The notes: a model not told the origin generated them from the letters alone. A DNA stretch of 56,717 nucleotides from Vibrio sp. UBA2441 (GCA_002342685.1 DDQN01000007.1:1-56717), one strand, 5' to 3'. Shown: positions 43,630 through 53,772, counted from the first letter of the stretch. Program-made: numbers and translations.

Positions 43630-43632
43630 ATT

Positions 43633-44847
43633 CTAACCCTCTGAAATTAACAGCCGAGATTCAACCAATGTTGCCTCTGGCATATTGGATGCTCCGTTTA
43701 ATTCCACTGCCAGTGAAGCAAATGCTGTCGCGTATTTAATTGCATATTCCAGCGATTTATCATTTGCAATGCACGCAGCTAATGCACCGTTAAAGGCATC
43801 TCCAGCACCGCTGGTATCCGTAACAACAGCTTTATAGGGGGGAAATATTCGATGTCGTTGCCCATCAAACAGTAATGCTCCTTTTGCCCCTCTGGTAATA
43901 ATGACGATTTTAACGCCCATATTGTGAATCTTTTCCGCTGCATTCTTAGCAGATTCAATATCCAATATTGGAACACCAGACAGGCTTTCAGCTTCGGTTT
44001 CATTTGGTGTGACAATATCGACCAAATGTATGATTTCTTTCACTTTCTCGTTATAAGGCGCTGGATTCAATATTACTAATGATGGTGTTCGGTTGGCAAA
44101 TTCAATAGCAAGCTTGGTCATATCAAAGTTATTCTCAAGCTGAGTCAAAAATACCTTACTATCTTTGATTAATGAAAATTGTTCAGATATTTCTTCTGCT
44201 TGTATATTTTCATTTGCCCCTAAATCAATAGCAATCATGTTGTCGCCGCTACTTTTTGAGACGAAGATCATGGCATTGCCAGTTGGTTTTTCCTCGTCGA
44301 GTAAAATTGAAAAAGAGTTTATATCTGTTGAATTCAGATGTTTTTTCGCTTTATCTCCAAACTCATCTATGCCAATTTTCACTGCTAGATGCACGTTTTT
44401 ATTAACTTTAGCCGCGGCTGTCGCTTGGTTGGAGCCTTTACCTCCTGCGTAAAAATTGGTTGAAGTTGCACGAATAGTTTCCCCAACCTTAGGAAAAAAA
44501 TCTTGTTCTGAGACGATATCTATATTAAATGACCCCAGAACATAAACTCCTAACTTATCCATATTGGTTAAGTTTTTTCTTTGTTCATATTCCTGTTCAT
44601 GAATGTTTAACGTTTTTGACATAATATTTTTCATACCCGTATTTTTAAATAGACTTCTCTTATCCAACTCAACTAACTTTGCCCCACCAAAAAATAACTC
44701 AGCAACTCCAATCTCAGATAAATAGGTCAAGTCTCGCCGTAATGTTCTTTCGGAAACATTTAGCTCTATAGCCAAATTAGAAATATATAATTTCTTATTG
44801 TTGAATAGACTCACCTTTATTGCATTAATTCTTTGATATCTATTCAT
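43633..44847 (-). CDS. DeoR-type regulator fused to a ribokinase (PfkB family)
   Basis: 404 residues. Residues 1-60 are a DeoR helix-turn-helix (RYQRINAIKVSLFNNKKLYI, ELNVSERTLRRDL). Residues about 98-400 are a complete ribokinase: GSFNIDIV, GGKGSNQATAAA, NPAPYN, TPNETEAESL, and the catalytic DTSGAGDAFNGALAA. One polypeptide may thus phosphorylate ribose and control its own operon according to substrate occupancy (inference). The DeoR effector domain is replaced by the kinase. First gene of the operon. Confidence 0.88.
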   Translation of the reverse strand: MNRYQRINAIKVSLFNNKKLYISNLAIELNVSERTLRRDLTYLSEIGVAELFFGGAKLVELDKRSLFKNTGMKNIMSKTLNIHEQEYEQRKNLTNMDKLGVYVLGSFNIDIVSEQDFFPKVGETIRATSTNFYAGGKGSNQATAAAKVNKNVHLAVKIGIDEFGDKAKKHLNSTDINSFSILLDEEKPTGNAMIFVSKSSGDNMIAIDLGANENIQAEEISEQFSLIKDSKVFLTQLENNFDMTKLAIEFANRTPSLVILNPAPYNEKVKEIIHLVDIVTPNETEAESLSGVPILDIESAKNAAEKIHNMGVKIVIITRGAKGALLFDGQRHRIFPPYKAVVTDTSGAGDAFNGALAACIANDKSLEYAIKYATAFASLAVELNGASNMPEATLVESRLLISEG

Positions 44848-45215
44848 ACACTCTCCAGACCTTTAAATCACTGACTAATATAATAAGAATTTAAAATTGA
44901 AATTTGTGCAGGCTACTACACAGTTTGGCCATCAATTCGGACAATAAATGTCCGTATCGACATACTACAAAAAATAACTTACTACTATTAATTATTTTTT
45001 ATTATTAAACATAAAAAACCATTCACAGGCGTAATAAATTTTTTCCTTTCATTTATTTATTTATAATCACATTCTGGTTAATTCGCATATTATTTATATC
45101 CTGAATAGTTTTTGAATTAACCTATGAAAAATCACTTGCAATTCCTCGCCAGAGGTATAGTGTTATACCCATATATAACACCAAGCATGATTAACTCAAC
45201 AATAGGAACAGCCAA
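44848..45215. other. Divergent intergenic region, nucleoside operon / GntR operon
   Basis: 368 bp of very AT-rich DNA between divergent operons. It must hold both promoters. The only clear signal is the palindrome at 45160-45181. Confidence 0.5.
45160..45181. promoter_or_regulatory. Probable operator of the GntR/YtrA-type regulator
   Basis: Arms GTGTTATA / TATAACAC separated by CCCATA, 34 bp before the start codon and overlapping a TATAGT-like -10. YtrA-type regulators repress their own ABC operons from such sites. Confidence 0.55.
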
Positions 45216-45587
45216 ATGACGGACTGGCACGACAATCAGCCGATTTTTCGTCAGTTAAGTGAGCGGATCACCGAACAGATTTTGCAGGGTATATGGCTGG
45301 AAGAGCAGGCATTACCCTCGGTGAGAACGGTGGCCGCCGACATGAAGATCAATCACTTAACGGTGATGAAAGGTTATCAACTCTTAGTCGATGAAGGCTT
45401 GGTTGAGAAAAGACGTGGGCAAGGAATGTTTGTTGCTAAAGGGGCTCTGGCCGTACTTAAAGCAAAACAACGAACTGACTTTTTTGAACTGCAAATCCCT
45501 ATGATTGCAGAGACACTTAAGCAACTCGATATGCCTTTAGAAGAATTTGTACAACAACTAAAACAACATTTATCAGGTGAGCAATGA
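45216..45587 (+). CDS. GntR-family (YtrA subfamily) transcriptional regulator
   Basis: 123 residues: winged helix (LSERITEQILQGIW, LPSVRTVAADMKINHLTVMK, LVEKRRGQGMFVA) and only a short C-terminal tail, which defines the YtrA subfamily linked to ABC exporters. Overlaps the ATPase gene by 4 bp. Confidence 0.9.
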   Translation: MTDWHDNQPIFRQLSERITEQILQGIWLEEQALPSVRTVAADMKINHLTVMKGYQLLVDEGLVEKRRGQGMFVAKGALAVLKAKQRTDFFELQIPMIAETLKQLDMPLEEFVQQLKQHLSGEQ

Positions 45588-46453
45588 AACCGTTAGTCAG
45601 TGTTCAACACGTTTCCAAAAGCTATGGTCAACAAAAAGCCCTGCACAACATTAGCTTTGAGCTGGGTGCCGGACAAGTATTGGGTTTGCTAGGACACAAT
45701 GGTGCAGGAAAATCGACCTTAATCAATGCACTGCTTGGTGCTCATCGCTATCAGGGAGAGATCGTCGTCAACGGCTGTCATCCTATTGATCAACACGCGC
45801 AACTAATGGAGCATCTCGCCTATATTTCTGATGTCGATGTTTTACCGGGCTGGATGAGCGTGGCTCAGTTGTTGAAATATACGTCGGGTGTTCATCCCAG
45901 CTTTGATATTAATAAAGCCAAACAGACCCTGGCGAAAACCGACATTAAACTGTCAGGTAAAATCCGAAACCTGTCCAAGGGCATGAAAGTTCAGCTGCAT
46001 TTGGCTGTGGTTATTGCAACTGATACAAAAGTGCTCATTCTTGATGAGCCGACTCTCGGACTTGATTTATTGTACAGGGATACTTTTTACCGCCACCTGT
46101 TAGAATGGTTTCATGACGGAGAGCGTACTCTGATTATTGCCAGCCATGAGGTTTCTGAAATTGAGCACCTGCTTACTGATGTTTTGATTCTTAAGCAAGG
46201 CAGCGCCGTGCTTCAGGAGAGTATGGATAATGTTAGTGAAGGTTATTTCATTCTTGATGCACCGAACACACATACCGAGCAGATAAAAGCACTTAACCCA
46301 CTTTCAAGCCAACCCGGACTCGGTTCGATGAAATGGTTATTGTCTAGTGAACATAAACTTCAGGTTGAAGGCTTGGGTAATATCCAAAATGCTGGTTTAG
46401 CTGATCTCTTCCTTGCGTTACAAAGAGATGCTGTACAAAAGGAGACCGTGTAA
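45584..46453 (+). CDS. ABC transporter ATP-binding protein
   Basis: 289 residues: Walker A GLLGHNGAGKST, signature LSKGMKVQLHLA, Walker B VLILDEPTLGLD, H-loop IIASHEVSE. Exporter-type ATPase of the ABC-2 kind. Coupled to the regulator upstream and to the permease downstream (1-bp overlap, TAATG). The cargo is unknown; in relatives the operons respond to cell-wall antibiotics. Confidence 0.88.
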   Translation: MKPLVSVQHVSKSYGQQKALHNISFELGAGQVLGLLGHNGAGKSTLINALLGAHRYQGEIVVNGCHPIDQHAQLMEHLAYISDVDVLPGWMSVAQLLKYTSGVHPSFDINKAKQTLAKTDIKLSGKIRNLSKGMKVQLHLAVVIATDTKVLILDEPTLGLDLLYRDTFYRHLLEWFHDGERTLIIASHEVSEIEHLLTDVLILKQGSAVLQESMDNVSEGYFILDAPNTHTEQIKALNPLSSQPGLGSMKWLLSSEHKLQVEGLGNIQNAGLADLFLALQRDAVQKETV

Positions 46454-47310
46454 TGCATTCAAGTATTTATATGCTAGAAAAAGAACTTATTGAGCATAAG
46501 GTCGTAACTCGCCTTCCCCTATTCCTGTTGGCGTGCGGCGTACTAATCTTTGTCAGCCTTTTGATGAATTCGAACCTGCAAAGTAATTTCTTTTATCAAG
46601 TAGAATACAGTGGCGATATCAGTGGTTTCGAACAAGGTTTCTCAGCCAGCCTTGACGTTTTCATTGCCTCGGCGGCAGGTTTTTTATCGGTGATTCTCAC
46701 TTCATTGTATTTGCCAAAAACACTACGTAAAGAGCGTCAGGAAGGCAGCTCAATGTTCTGGCGCAGCATGCCGGTTTCTCATGCACAAACTCATTCTGTC
46801 AAACTGGCGTTTGGTTTACTGGTCATTCCGGCCATTTGCTCAGTTCTGGTTTTCGGTGCCGACATTATGTTGTGGCTGTTGAGCATAACCAGTGATAATC
46901 AATTGACTTTGCTGGGCGAACAACACTCTATTTTCTCTGCGGTGGTTAACTGGTTGGTTTTCCTGCTGCGAATGATACTGGTAGCGCTTGCCTTGCTGCC
47001 TTTGGCTTGTGTTGCGTTAATGGTTTCTCAGCTGGTTAGTTCACCGATTTTGGTGATGGTATTAGCTGCATACACCATCAAGTGGCTTTGTGTGTATCTG
47101 TTTGGGTTCCACGGCGTCAGTGAGTTTTTCAGTGCCGTTTATATGTTACCGATAATGGTATTTTCATCAAACCCATTTCAGGGTTTTATCGGAGCTGGTT
47201 TCTTTAACCTGATCATCTATTACGTCTTGGGCGCTATAGCTTTGACCTTGAGCTTAAAATTAAGCCAAACCAATGAGGTTTCGTTTAAAGGTTTTTTTGC
47301 TAAAGGTTAA
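46453..47310 (+). CDS. ABC-2-type transporter permease
   Basis: 285 residues with about six membrane segments, a first helix near 20-37 and the conserved TLRKERQEGSSMFWRSMPVS loop after the second helix pair. Third gene of the GntR-ABC operon. Confidence 0.82.
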   Translation: MHSSIYMLEKELIEHKVVTRLPLFLLACGVLIFVSLLMNSNLQSNFFYQVEYSGDISGFEQGFSASLDVFIASAAGFLSVILTSLYLPKTLRKERQEGSSMFWRSMPVSHAQTHSVKLAFGLLVIPAICSVLVFGADIMLWLLSITSDNQLTLLGEQHSIFSAVVNWLVFLLRMILVALALLPLACVALMVSQLVSSPILVMVLAAYTIKWLCVYLFGFHGVSEFFSAVYMLPIMVFSSNPFQGFIGAGFFNLIIYYVLGAIALTLSLKLSQTNEVSFKGFFAKG

Positions 47311-47344
47311 ATATCGTTCATCGCCCTATCTTTCCTAGAAATTT

Positions 47345-47370
47345 AAACCCTTGTTTATTCAAGGGTTTTC
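47345..47370 (+). terminator. Terminator of the GntR-ABC operon
   Basis: Stem AAACCCTTG / CAAGGGTTT with loop TTTATT and a T-rich tail, 35 bp past the permease stop. Confidence 0.75.
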
Positions 47371-47417
47371 CATTTTTGGCCATTGAAAATCCCTATCTAG
47401 TCCGATAAGGAGATACA

Positions 47418-47591
47418 ATGTAGTTAGTAAAATCAACAAACGGCATCTACTTCAGCTTTATCTGCTCTCCCAAGCCATTACTGCCTTATGGCTTCCCATA
47501 CGAAATCAAAGTCAGTCTAATGACTAAAGATCATCACGTTGCAACTATCTCATTAATAGTTCGAGGAAAACCAAGTAAGCTTGCCAGGTAA
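47418..47591 (+). pseudogene. Small ORF with a stop at codon 2
   Basis: A good ribosome-binding site (AAGGAG, 6 bp spacing) precedes ATG TAG, and the frame then stays open for 55 codons (LVKSTNGIYFSFICSPKPLL and on, ending GKPSKLAR) to TAA. The residue composition is protein-like. One C-to-T change of CAG to TAG would explain it. No family recognised. Lies in the 323-bp gap between the ABC operon and the next gene. Confidence 0.45.
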
Positions 47592-47633
47592 TCATACTAA
47601 TGCATGTTCATTCATGAAATATCGACGCTTTGA

Positions 47634-48296
47634 TTATTTAGCAATCCACTCTTGTAGCGTCCTTTCATTTTCAGCGATCATAGGGTCACATGACTCCTCG
47701 GGTATCACGATGTAATCTACAAGGTATTGATCCAAGGTATCTCTTCTCTCTATGACTTTTTTATAACCCTCAATTAAGTTTGTGGTATCCAAAACAAAAT
47801 GCGTTAGATCCGATAGTTCTTCATCAGTAAAACCCATATCATTGAAGCAGTTGAGAGCCGCTTTCTCGTCCTTCCAAAGAGTGAGTTGCCGCGCATCCTT
47901 TGTCTGTCCTGAGTCAGTGCCTATCCTGTCGATTACCTTAGCTAGCTGTATATAAGCAGCTCGTTTGTTAGGTTCAAAGGGAAACTTGTAAGCAATGAAG
48001 ACTTCAACATCATCTCTGAGCCAGTTACCATCGTAATCATCCTTAGTCGGGTTCGTCGGCATAGCTTTAATAAAGTCGGGCAATAAGGCTCTGACGTCTG
48101 GACTTAACTCGGAGATTGTGACTTGAGGTTTAGAATCCTCACTTCCTTGAGAAGTAATAGAATACTCAGAGCTCACTGTTTTTTTAGACGACTCACTTAA
48201 AAAATCCAATCCATTATCGACATCAATACCAAATATGGCAGTCAGTAGTAGCATGAAGATACTTAAACCCCAGATTGCATACTTAAATATTTCCAA
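47634..48296 (-). CDS. Hypothetical membrane-anchored periplasmic protein
   Basis: 220 residues with one N-terminal membrane segment (YAIWGLSIFMLLLTAIFGI), a Ser-rich linker and a helical, acidic domain (from about residue 68). Family not recognised. 73 bp downstream of the chemoreceptor gene on the same strand, so possibly co-transcribed. Confidence 0.7.
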   Translation of the reverse strand: MEIFKYAIWGLSIFMLLLTAIFGIDVDNGLDFLSESSKKTVSSEYSITSQGSEDSKPQVTISELSPDVRALLPDFIKAMPTNPTKDDYDGNWLRDDVEVFIAYKFPFEPNKRAAYIQLAKVIDRIGTDSGQTKDARQLTLWKDEKAALNCFNDMGFTDEELSDLTHFVLDTTNLIEGYKKVIERRDTLDQYLVDYIVIPEESCDPMIAENERTLQEWIAK

Positions 48297-48369
48297 TCTA
48301 TTTGCCCTTAATTCAGCATTTGTTAACGATTTCTAGCCGATGCCAGATTAATCGCCCACAATTTGAACG

Positions 48370-50250
48370 CTATATTCTAAAAAAATCTAATTCACTTTTT
48401 TGTGTTTCAGCAAGTTGAGCAAGCTCTTCGGACGCCTGGAGTGTTTCATTAACACCTGCGGCATTCTGCTGAACGAGATCATAAGCTTTCGTTGCAATAA
48501 GTGAAATCTCCTCGGTGACATTAAACTGCTCCTGAGAAGCCGTCGCTACCAGTTCATTGATCTCTGACATGGATTCTACCGATGTAAAAATGTGCTCAAA
48601 GGAGGCCTTTACATTGTCTGCAAGCTCAACTGACTGCTCAATCAATGAGACATTTTGGTTCATGTTTTCCTGTGCTTTTTCAGATTGCTGTTGTAGCTTC
48701 TCAATAATTTCCTGAATACTTATCGTTGATTCCTGAGTTTTCGACGCAAGATTTCTTACTTCATCGGCTACGACAGCAAAGCCTCGTCCCGCTTCCCCCG
48801 CTCGTGCAGCTTCAATTGCGGCGTTAAGCGCCAGCAGGTTGGTTTGATCTGAAATGGAGTTAATCACTTCGGTGACTGAACCTATATCAATAGCGAACTG
48901 ACGAAGTTCATTCACAATGGTAGCGCTGCCATTAACTGAAGTATGAATGTTGCTGGTAAGTTCAATATTCTTCTCAAGAGTAGACTGACCACTGCTGACA
49001 CTTGCTCTTGCGCCTTTAGCTTCGTCTTCAGCCAGTACTGCTTTTTCGCTGACTTCTTGCGAAGTAGACGATAGTTCGTTGATCGCCGTAGAGATTTGCT
49101 CCATTTGCACTAACTCTTCTTGTGCGTTGGATTTTGTATCACCCATGATGACGTTAAGCTGGGATGAAGCGGAAGACACACTCTCTGAGATACTATGCGT
49201 ATTTTTGATGAGTAAGGACAGTTGATTGGATAGTTTAATAAGAGAACGGTAAATCCCAGTTTCTTTGCCTGTTTTCTCCAGGGTCTGAGTAAAGTCTCCT
49301 TCAGCCATTTTCTCCATTAAAGCGGCTATCTCATCTGGCGTTCCTCCAACAGGTTTTAGAACGAGTTGTTTTACCGTGTAGAGCAATATGCCAAGTGCAA
49401 ATATCAAACTGACAAGCCCTGTAACCGCAGAAGTGAAAAGCTGATTATCCGCCCCTTTTTCAATCGCGGAATCCTCAATGAAACTGACGAACTTCCAACC
49501 TGTTATGTCTAGCTTTGTCCAGAAGGCTGTAAAATCGACATCACTCCCATCAATGACCGCGCTGTAATGAAGTTCTGGAGTTGTCTTGCTAAAGCTTTTA
49601 TACAGTGGTCGCTCTTGATAAATATTCTTTCCGAGCAGTTCAGTATAAGGAGCGACCAGTATGGTTCCGTCGTCGGAGTACAAAAAGATATCTTGTCGTC
49701 TGGCTACAGAGTCAAGTAAAGAGTCGAGGTAAACTGAGGTGATAACCGCAACAGAGTTATCTATTTTGTAAGCCATGACTACAATTTCTTTATTGGTGAC
49801 AGCAGAGACAAACGGGGCTGAGAAAAAGAACTGTTCACCTTCGTTAAATACCGCTTTGTAATAAGAGCGACCCAACTCTTTGACATTGAAGTCTAATTTT
49901 TCACCCTTAACGTTGTAGATTCCCCCCTTTATATCGATGATGTAGGCACCTTCGATAAACTGGGTTTGAGTTCGATAAAGCATTTCCAGTTGGTTGATGG
50001 CAGAGGGTGAGAGCCCCTTGTCTGATATGTCTGACGTCGCTGCTTTAACACCAGAAAGAACATTGCGATAGCCGTGAATTTTTTCTATGAGCTTGCCTTC
50101 AATTGTCGCGTTTTTCTCTTTTAAGATAATTTTGTTTAGCTCGACACTTTCACTTTTAAAAGTTATGAAACTGATTGTGATGAGAATCAATACTATAGCG
50201 AGAATCATCGCTCCTAGTGTCGCGGATATTCGAAGTTGAAATTTGTTCAT
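48370..50250 (-). CDS. Methyl-accepting chemotaxis protein with dCache-type sensor
   Basis: 626 residues: TM1 near 10-30, a periplasmic double-Cache-like sensor (about 35-270, with GAYIIDIKGGIYNV and ILVAPYTELLGKNIY segments), TM2 near 275-295, HAMP, and the signalling tip DQTNLLALNAAIEAARAGEAGRGFAVVADEVR. dCache receptors bind amino acids and related small ligands. The exact ligand cannot be read here. Confidence 0.92.
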   Translation of the reverse strand: MNKFQLRISATLGAMILAIVLILITISFITFKSESVELNKIILKEKNATIEGKLIEKIHGYRNVLSGVKAATSDISDKGLSPSAINQLEMLYRTQTQFIEGAYIIDIKGGIYNVKGEKLDFNVKELGRSYYKAVFNEGEQFFFSAPFVSAVTNKEIVVMAYKIDNSVAVITSVYLDSLLDSVARRQDIFLYSDDGTILVAPYTELLGKNIYQERPLYKSFSKTTPELHYSAVIDGSDVDFTAFWTKLDITGWKFVSFIEDSAIEKGADNQLFTSAVTGLVSLIFALGILLYTVKQLVLKPVGGTPDEIAALMEKMAEGDFTQTLEKTGKETGIYRSLIKLSNQLSLLIKNTHSISESVSSASSQLNVIMGDTKSNAQEELVQMEQISTAINELSSTSQEVSEKAVLAEDEAKGARASVSSGQSTLEKNIELTSNIHTSVNGSATIVNELRQFAIDIGSVTEVINSISDQTNLLALNAAIEAARAGEAGRGFAVVADEVRNLASKTQESTISIQEIIEKLQQQSEKAQENMNQNVSLIEQSVELADNVKASFEHIFTSVESMSEINELVATASQEQFNVTEEISLIATKAYDLVQQNAAGVNETLQASEELAQLAETQKSELDFFRI

Positions 50251-50851
50251 TGGTATATCTCGATAATAAAATGGTCTAAATTTAGAGCTTTAACTCATAA
50301 AAGAGCTTTATAAAAAATACAGCAATCTCTAATACAGAAAACTAAATGTTGGTCATTAGAACACAAATAACCGAAACTTAGTTATAGTTTTTATACTAAA
50401 TTACTATGTATTTAAAACACTCAAAAACAGGATGTTAGGTGGAGATTTTTTATATTTCAAAAAATGAAAAATCTGATATAACGGGATAGGTGAATAATGA
50501 AAGCTCTAACTTCACCTTGGCACCACAACCGTAACTAACTGTATTTAATGTTTTTTTAAAATTTACAGCCCTGACCCAACGTACACTCATAGCAGGGGCA
50601 GCTAGGAAATGTATGCCATCTTCGCTCGCAGTGATAGTCTAGAAACACTGCTAATATATAGTCTACAGCCTCCAACTGAGCGCCTGTTCGGTCACCCATA
50701 ATCACTTTTATATTTTTCACATGACACTCGTGAGCCTATTACACACATAAGCAAAATACATATAAATGTAATCCATTGCAAGAATTGATTAAATTTATGA
50801 GCTAAATACTAAAGTCAATGTTAATCCTAACGTTTAGTATAAATATGCTTA
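50251..50851. other. About 600 bp without a recognisable gene
   Basis: AT-rich DNA between the chemoreceptor and the EAL remnant. I see no ORF with protein-like composition, no hairpin terminator and no repeat. It may include the eroded 5' part of the EAL-domain gene. Confidence 0.5.
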
Positions 50852-51124
50852 CGTGTCGAGCTCGATGATTTCGGTATAGGTTATTCATCCCTGGGGTATT
50901 TACGAGTGTTTAATATTGATGGTTTAAAGATTGACCGAAGCTTTGTGTCTGATATTGACCACGATTTGAATGACCGCTCACTTTGCTCTTCGGTCGTATC
51001 AATGGCTCATCAGCTTGGTATCAAAGTGGTGGCTGAAGGCATCGAAACAACTTCTCAGTCGACATTTTTATCGAACATGAAATGTGACTATGGGCAAGGT
51101 TACTTATTTGCGAAAGCAAGTTAA
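50852..51124 (+). pseudogene. C-terminal fragment of an EAL-domain phosphodiesterase
   Basis: An open frame from 50852 encodes the last third of an EAL domain: LDDFGIGYSSLGYL, GLKIDRSFVSDI, VVAEGIET and YGQGYLFAKAS before the stop. The upstream EAL, NxT and E motifs are absent and no start codon with a ribosome-binding site exists, so it is a deletion remnant. Confidence 0.85.
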
Positions 51125-51213
51125 GAAAAATGAAAGAAGCCCTGTTCCGTCTGGGTTAAAAGTAAGTTAATAAATTCAGTAGCTAACTTACTAACATGGC
51201 AAATGTAAAACAA

Positions 51214-52281
51214 TCAAATTCTACTCTTTGGCGTTGTAACATTAACAATATGATTTGAATCTTCCGCCTGATACCGCAGGTACATGGCTTGCAAACTCTC
51301 GTTGTTTAATTTGATTTCCCGCTGCTCTAAAAATTCCGCATCGTATAGCTTTGAGTATGAACGCTCAGCAAGGTCACAGCAAAACGTTACAATCGTTTTT
51401 CCTTTGCCCATTTTTGCCGCTGCATATAGTGCCCCCGCAACATTCAACGCCGAACTGCTGCCCAACAATATGCCGTCTTGCTGGCTGATATGACGTGAAA
51501 TAGTAACCAAGTCTTGATCTGGCAATGTAATGGCGTGATCTATCTTGGCTTTACGAAAGTTTTCCACGCTTCTCATTATACCTATGCCTTCGGTAAACGA
51601 GCTTCCGCTGGATTTATACTGCCCGTCTTTCAAATAGGCGTATATGCCAGAACCATCAGGATCTACTAGCCAGGTTTTCAGTGCCGGGTTTTGCTCTGAT
51701 AAATAATGAGAGTTACCTGCAATGGTTCCGCCTGTACCCACAACCGAAACAAGTGCATCGATGTTGCCTTGTGTTTGTTGCCATATCTCCGGCCCCGTGT
51801 TCAGGTAGTGCGCCCTATAATTACTTAGGTTCTCAAACTGATCCGCCCACCAGTAATCGTCATTCTCCTGCCCGAGGCGTTTTGCGGTGTGATAAAAGTG
51901 TTTCGGGTTTGCAAACGGACATGGGTCCACCAGCAACAGGTCGGCATTATAAAGCTGGATCATGCGTTCTTTCTCTAGCGCCTGTCCTTTTGGCATAACC
52001 ACTAACATGTCATAACCAAACGCTCTCGCCACCAAAGCCAGCCCAATGCCAGTGTTTCCGGCGGTTCCTTCAACCACTGTCATGCCCGGTTTGAGCTTTC
52101 CGTTTTCAATGGCATCTGTTATCAGCTGCAACGCCGCTCTGTCTTTTATCGAACCTCCCGGGTTTTGTTGTTCGCACTTAAGCAGGATCTCACAGCCAGT
52201 GAGGTCGGAAATACTGTTGATTCTGACGAGGTCGGTATTCCCAATCAGTTCACTGACATTCTTGGCGATAGGTGTGGTCAT
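51214..52281 (-). CDS. Cysteine synthase-family PLP enzyme
   Basis: 355 residues, fold type II PLP enzyme. PLP lysine Lys46 in PGGSIKDRAA, substrate loop EGTAGNTGIGLA, phosphate loop VGTGGTIAG. The EGTAGNT and length (CysK is about 320) point to the branch between CysK/CysM and cystathionine beta-synthase-like enzymes, so O-acetylserine sulfhydrylase is likely but not certain. Divergent from the NfeD gene. Confidence 0.85.
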   Translation of the reverse strand: MTTPIAKNVSELIGNTDLVRINSISDLTGCEILLKCEQQNPGGSIKDRAALQLITDAIENGKLKPGMTVVEGTAGNTGIGLALVARAFGYDMLVVMPKGQALEKERMIQLYNADLLLVDPCPFANPKHFYHTAKRLGQENDDYWWADQFENLSNYRAHYLNTGPEIWQQTQGNIDALVSVVGTGGTIAGNSHYLSEQNPALKTWLVDPDGSGIYAYLKDGQYKSSGSSFTEGIGIMRSVENFRKAKIDHAITLPDQDLVTISRHISQQDGILLGSSSALNVAGALYAAAKMGKGKTIVTFCCDLAERSYSKLYDAEFLEQREIKLNNESLQAMYLRYQAEDSNHIVNVTTPKSRI

Positions 52282-52413
52282 AATAGGTTCGTCTTAAGAG
52301 TGATAATTATAAGCGTAGGTCTGCAATACCGTGAGTCAAGGCTGAAAAGATCTTTAACAACATGGCGATACTTAAACTACACTTTTAATGACTCCCTTTG
52401 CGGAATAACCAAA

Positions 52414-53772
52414 ATGTGTCGTTGGGTAATTGGGATAGCCCTGAGCTGTCTTTTCGGATTTGTAAATCTGTCTTTTGCTGACACGCAAGAACCTGAAAAT
52501 GTGCTGGTGAAGACCGTTCCTGTAATTAGCATCAGTGGTGCGATTGGCCCCGCTGTGGGCGATTATGTCACCAGTGAAATCATACTGGCCAACCAGCAAG
52601 CCCGCTCTCCTGCTTTAATCATTACCATTGATACGCCCGGAGGGCTGGTTTCTAGCCTAAGAGATATTAATCAGCAGATCCTTGCGTCAAACATCCCTAT
52701 TTTGTGCCTTGTTCACCCACAGGGAGCTCGGGCAGCGAGTGCAGGCACTTATATGTTGTACGCCTGCCATATTGCGGCAATGTCTTCTGCAACCACTCTC
52801 GGTGCAGCAACTCCGGTGATGCTGGGTGGCGCTCCGCCAGGAGAGAAAAAAACGGAAGACAAACCCACAGAGCCAACAGCAATGGAGAAGAAGGTTCTTA
52901 ACGATTCTATCGCTTACATACGCTCATTGGCGCAACTGAGAGGCCGAAATGTCGAATGGGCAGAGAAGGCAGTTCGCGAAGCGGCGACGCTATCGTCAAC
53001 AGAAGCCTTAGAGCTTAATGTGATAAACCTGATCGCTGAGAGCCCGGAATCGCTAATTAAGTTGCTGGATGGAAAAACGTTAGAGGTCAACAAAAATCAG
53101 CAAACCATGAACCTGGCAAATGCCATTATCGAACATAGAAAACCGGATTGGCGAAATCAGTTTCTTGCCACCATCACCGACCCGAACGTGGCTTACATTT
53201 TAATGATCATCGGCATTTATGGCCTGTTGCTTGAGTTTTATAGCCCCGGTTTTGGCATTGCCGGGATCACCGGTGCTATTTCGCTGCTCATTGCACTGTA
53301 TGCTTTCCAGCTATTACCGGTAAATTATGTTGGCCTTGGATTAATGCTACTAGGTTTGGCACTGCTTATCGCGGAATCCATGATACCCAGCTTCGGTCTT
53401 TTGGGTTTTGGCGGTATTGTCGCCTTTACCCTTGGCTCGATATTCCTGATCGACAGTGATGTGCCAGAGCTCAAAGTATCTTTAAATCTGATATTTGCAA
53501 TTGCATTTACTTCCGCTGTTTTTGTTTTGTTTGTCCTACAGCGGTTATGGTCTCTCAGAAGCCGGAAGGTAGTAAGCGGCTTAGAGTCCATGATAGGTAG
53601 TGAAGGTGCTGCCACAGAGAGTTTTACTGATCACGGCTTTGTCCAGGTTAGAGGGGAGCGATGGGCCGCCCGATCAGATACGCCCTTACATAAAGGTGAC
53701 ACCGTCACGGTCAACGCCGTCGATGGTCTGACTTTATTGGTTAAACCGAACCAAAGGAGTGATCACAAATGA
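52414..53772 (+). CDS. NfeD-family membrane protein with ClpP-class serine protease domain
   Basis: 452 residues from ATG 52414, which gives a signal peptide (WVIGIALSCLFGFVNLSFA). A longer frame back to 52165 would overlap the divergent gene and lacks a signal. The N-terminal 220 residues are a ClpP/SppA-like protease (IDTPGGLV, RAASAGTYML with the nucleophile Ser). Then about four membrane helices and a C-terminal OB-fold NfeD domain (GSEGAATESF...GERWAARSD). Coupled by ATGA to the slipin gene, its usual partner in membrane quality control. Confidence 0.88.
   Translation: MCRWVIGIALSCLFGFVNLSFADTQEPENVLVKTVPVISISGAIGPAVGDYVTSEIILANQQARSPALIITIDTPGGLVSSLRDINQQILASNIPILCLVHPQGARAASAGTYMLYACHIAAMSSATTLGAATPVMLGGAPPGEKKTEDKPTEPTAMEKKVLNDSIAYIRSLAQLRGRNVEWAEKAVREAATLSSTEALELNVINLIAESPESLIKLLDGKTLEVNKNQQTMNLANAIIEHRKPDWRNQFLATITDPNVAYILMIIGIYGLLLEFYSPGFGIAGITGAISLLIALYAFQLLPVNYVGLGLMLLGLALLIAESMIPSFGLLGFGGIVAFTLGSIFLIDSDVPELKVSLNLIFAIAFTSAVFVLFVLQRLWSLRSRKVVSGLESMIGSEGAATESFTDHGFVQVRGERWAARSDTPLHKGDTVTVNAVDGLTLLVKPNQRSDHK

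Noticed and set aside
52165..52413. N-terminal extension of the NfeD frame
   Set aside because: Overlaps the divergent cysteine synthase gene and hides the signal peptide; ATG 52414 is the natural start.
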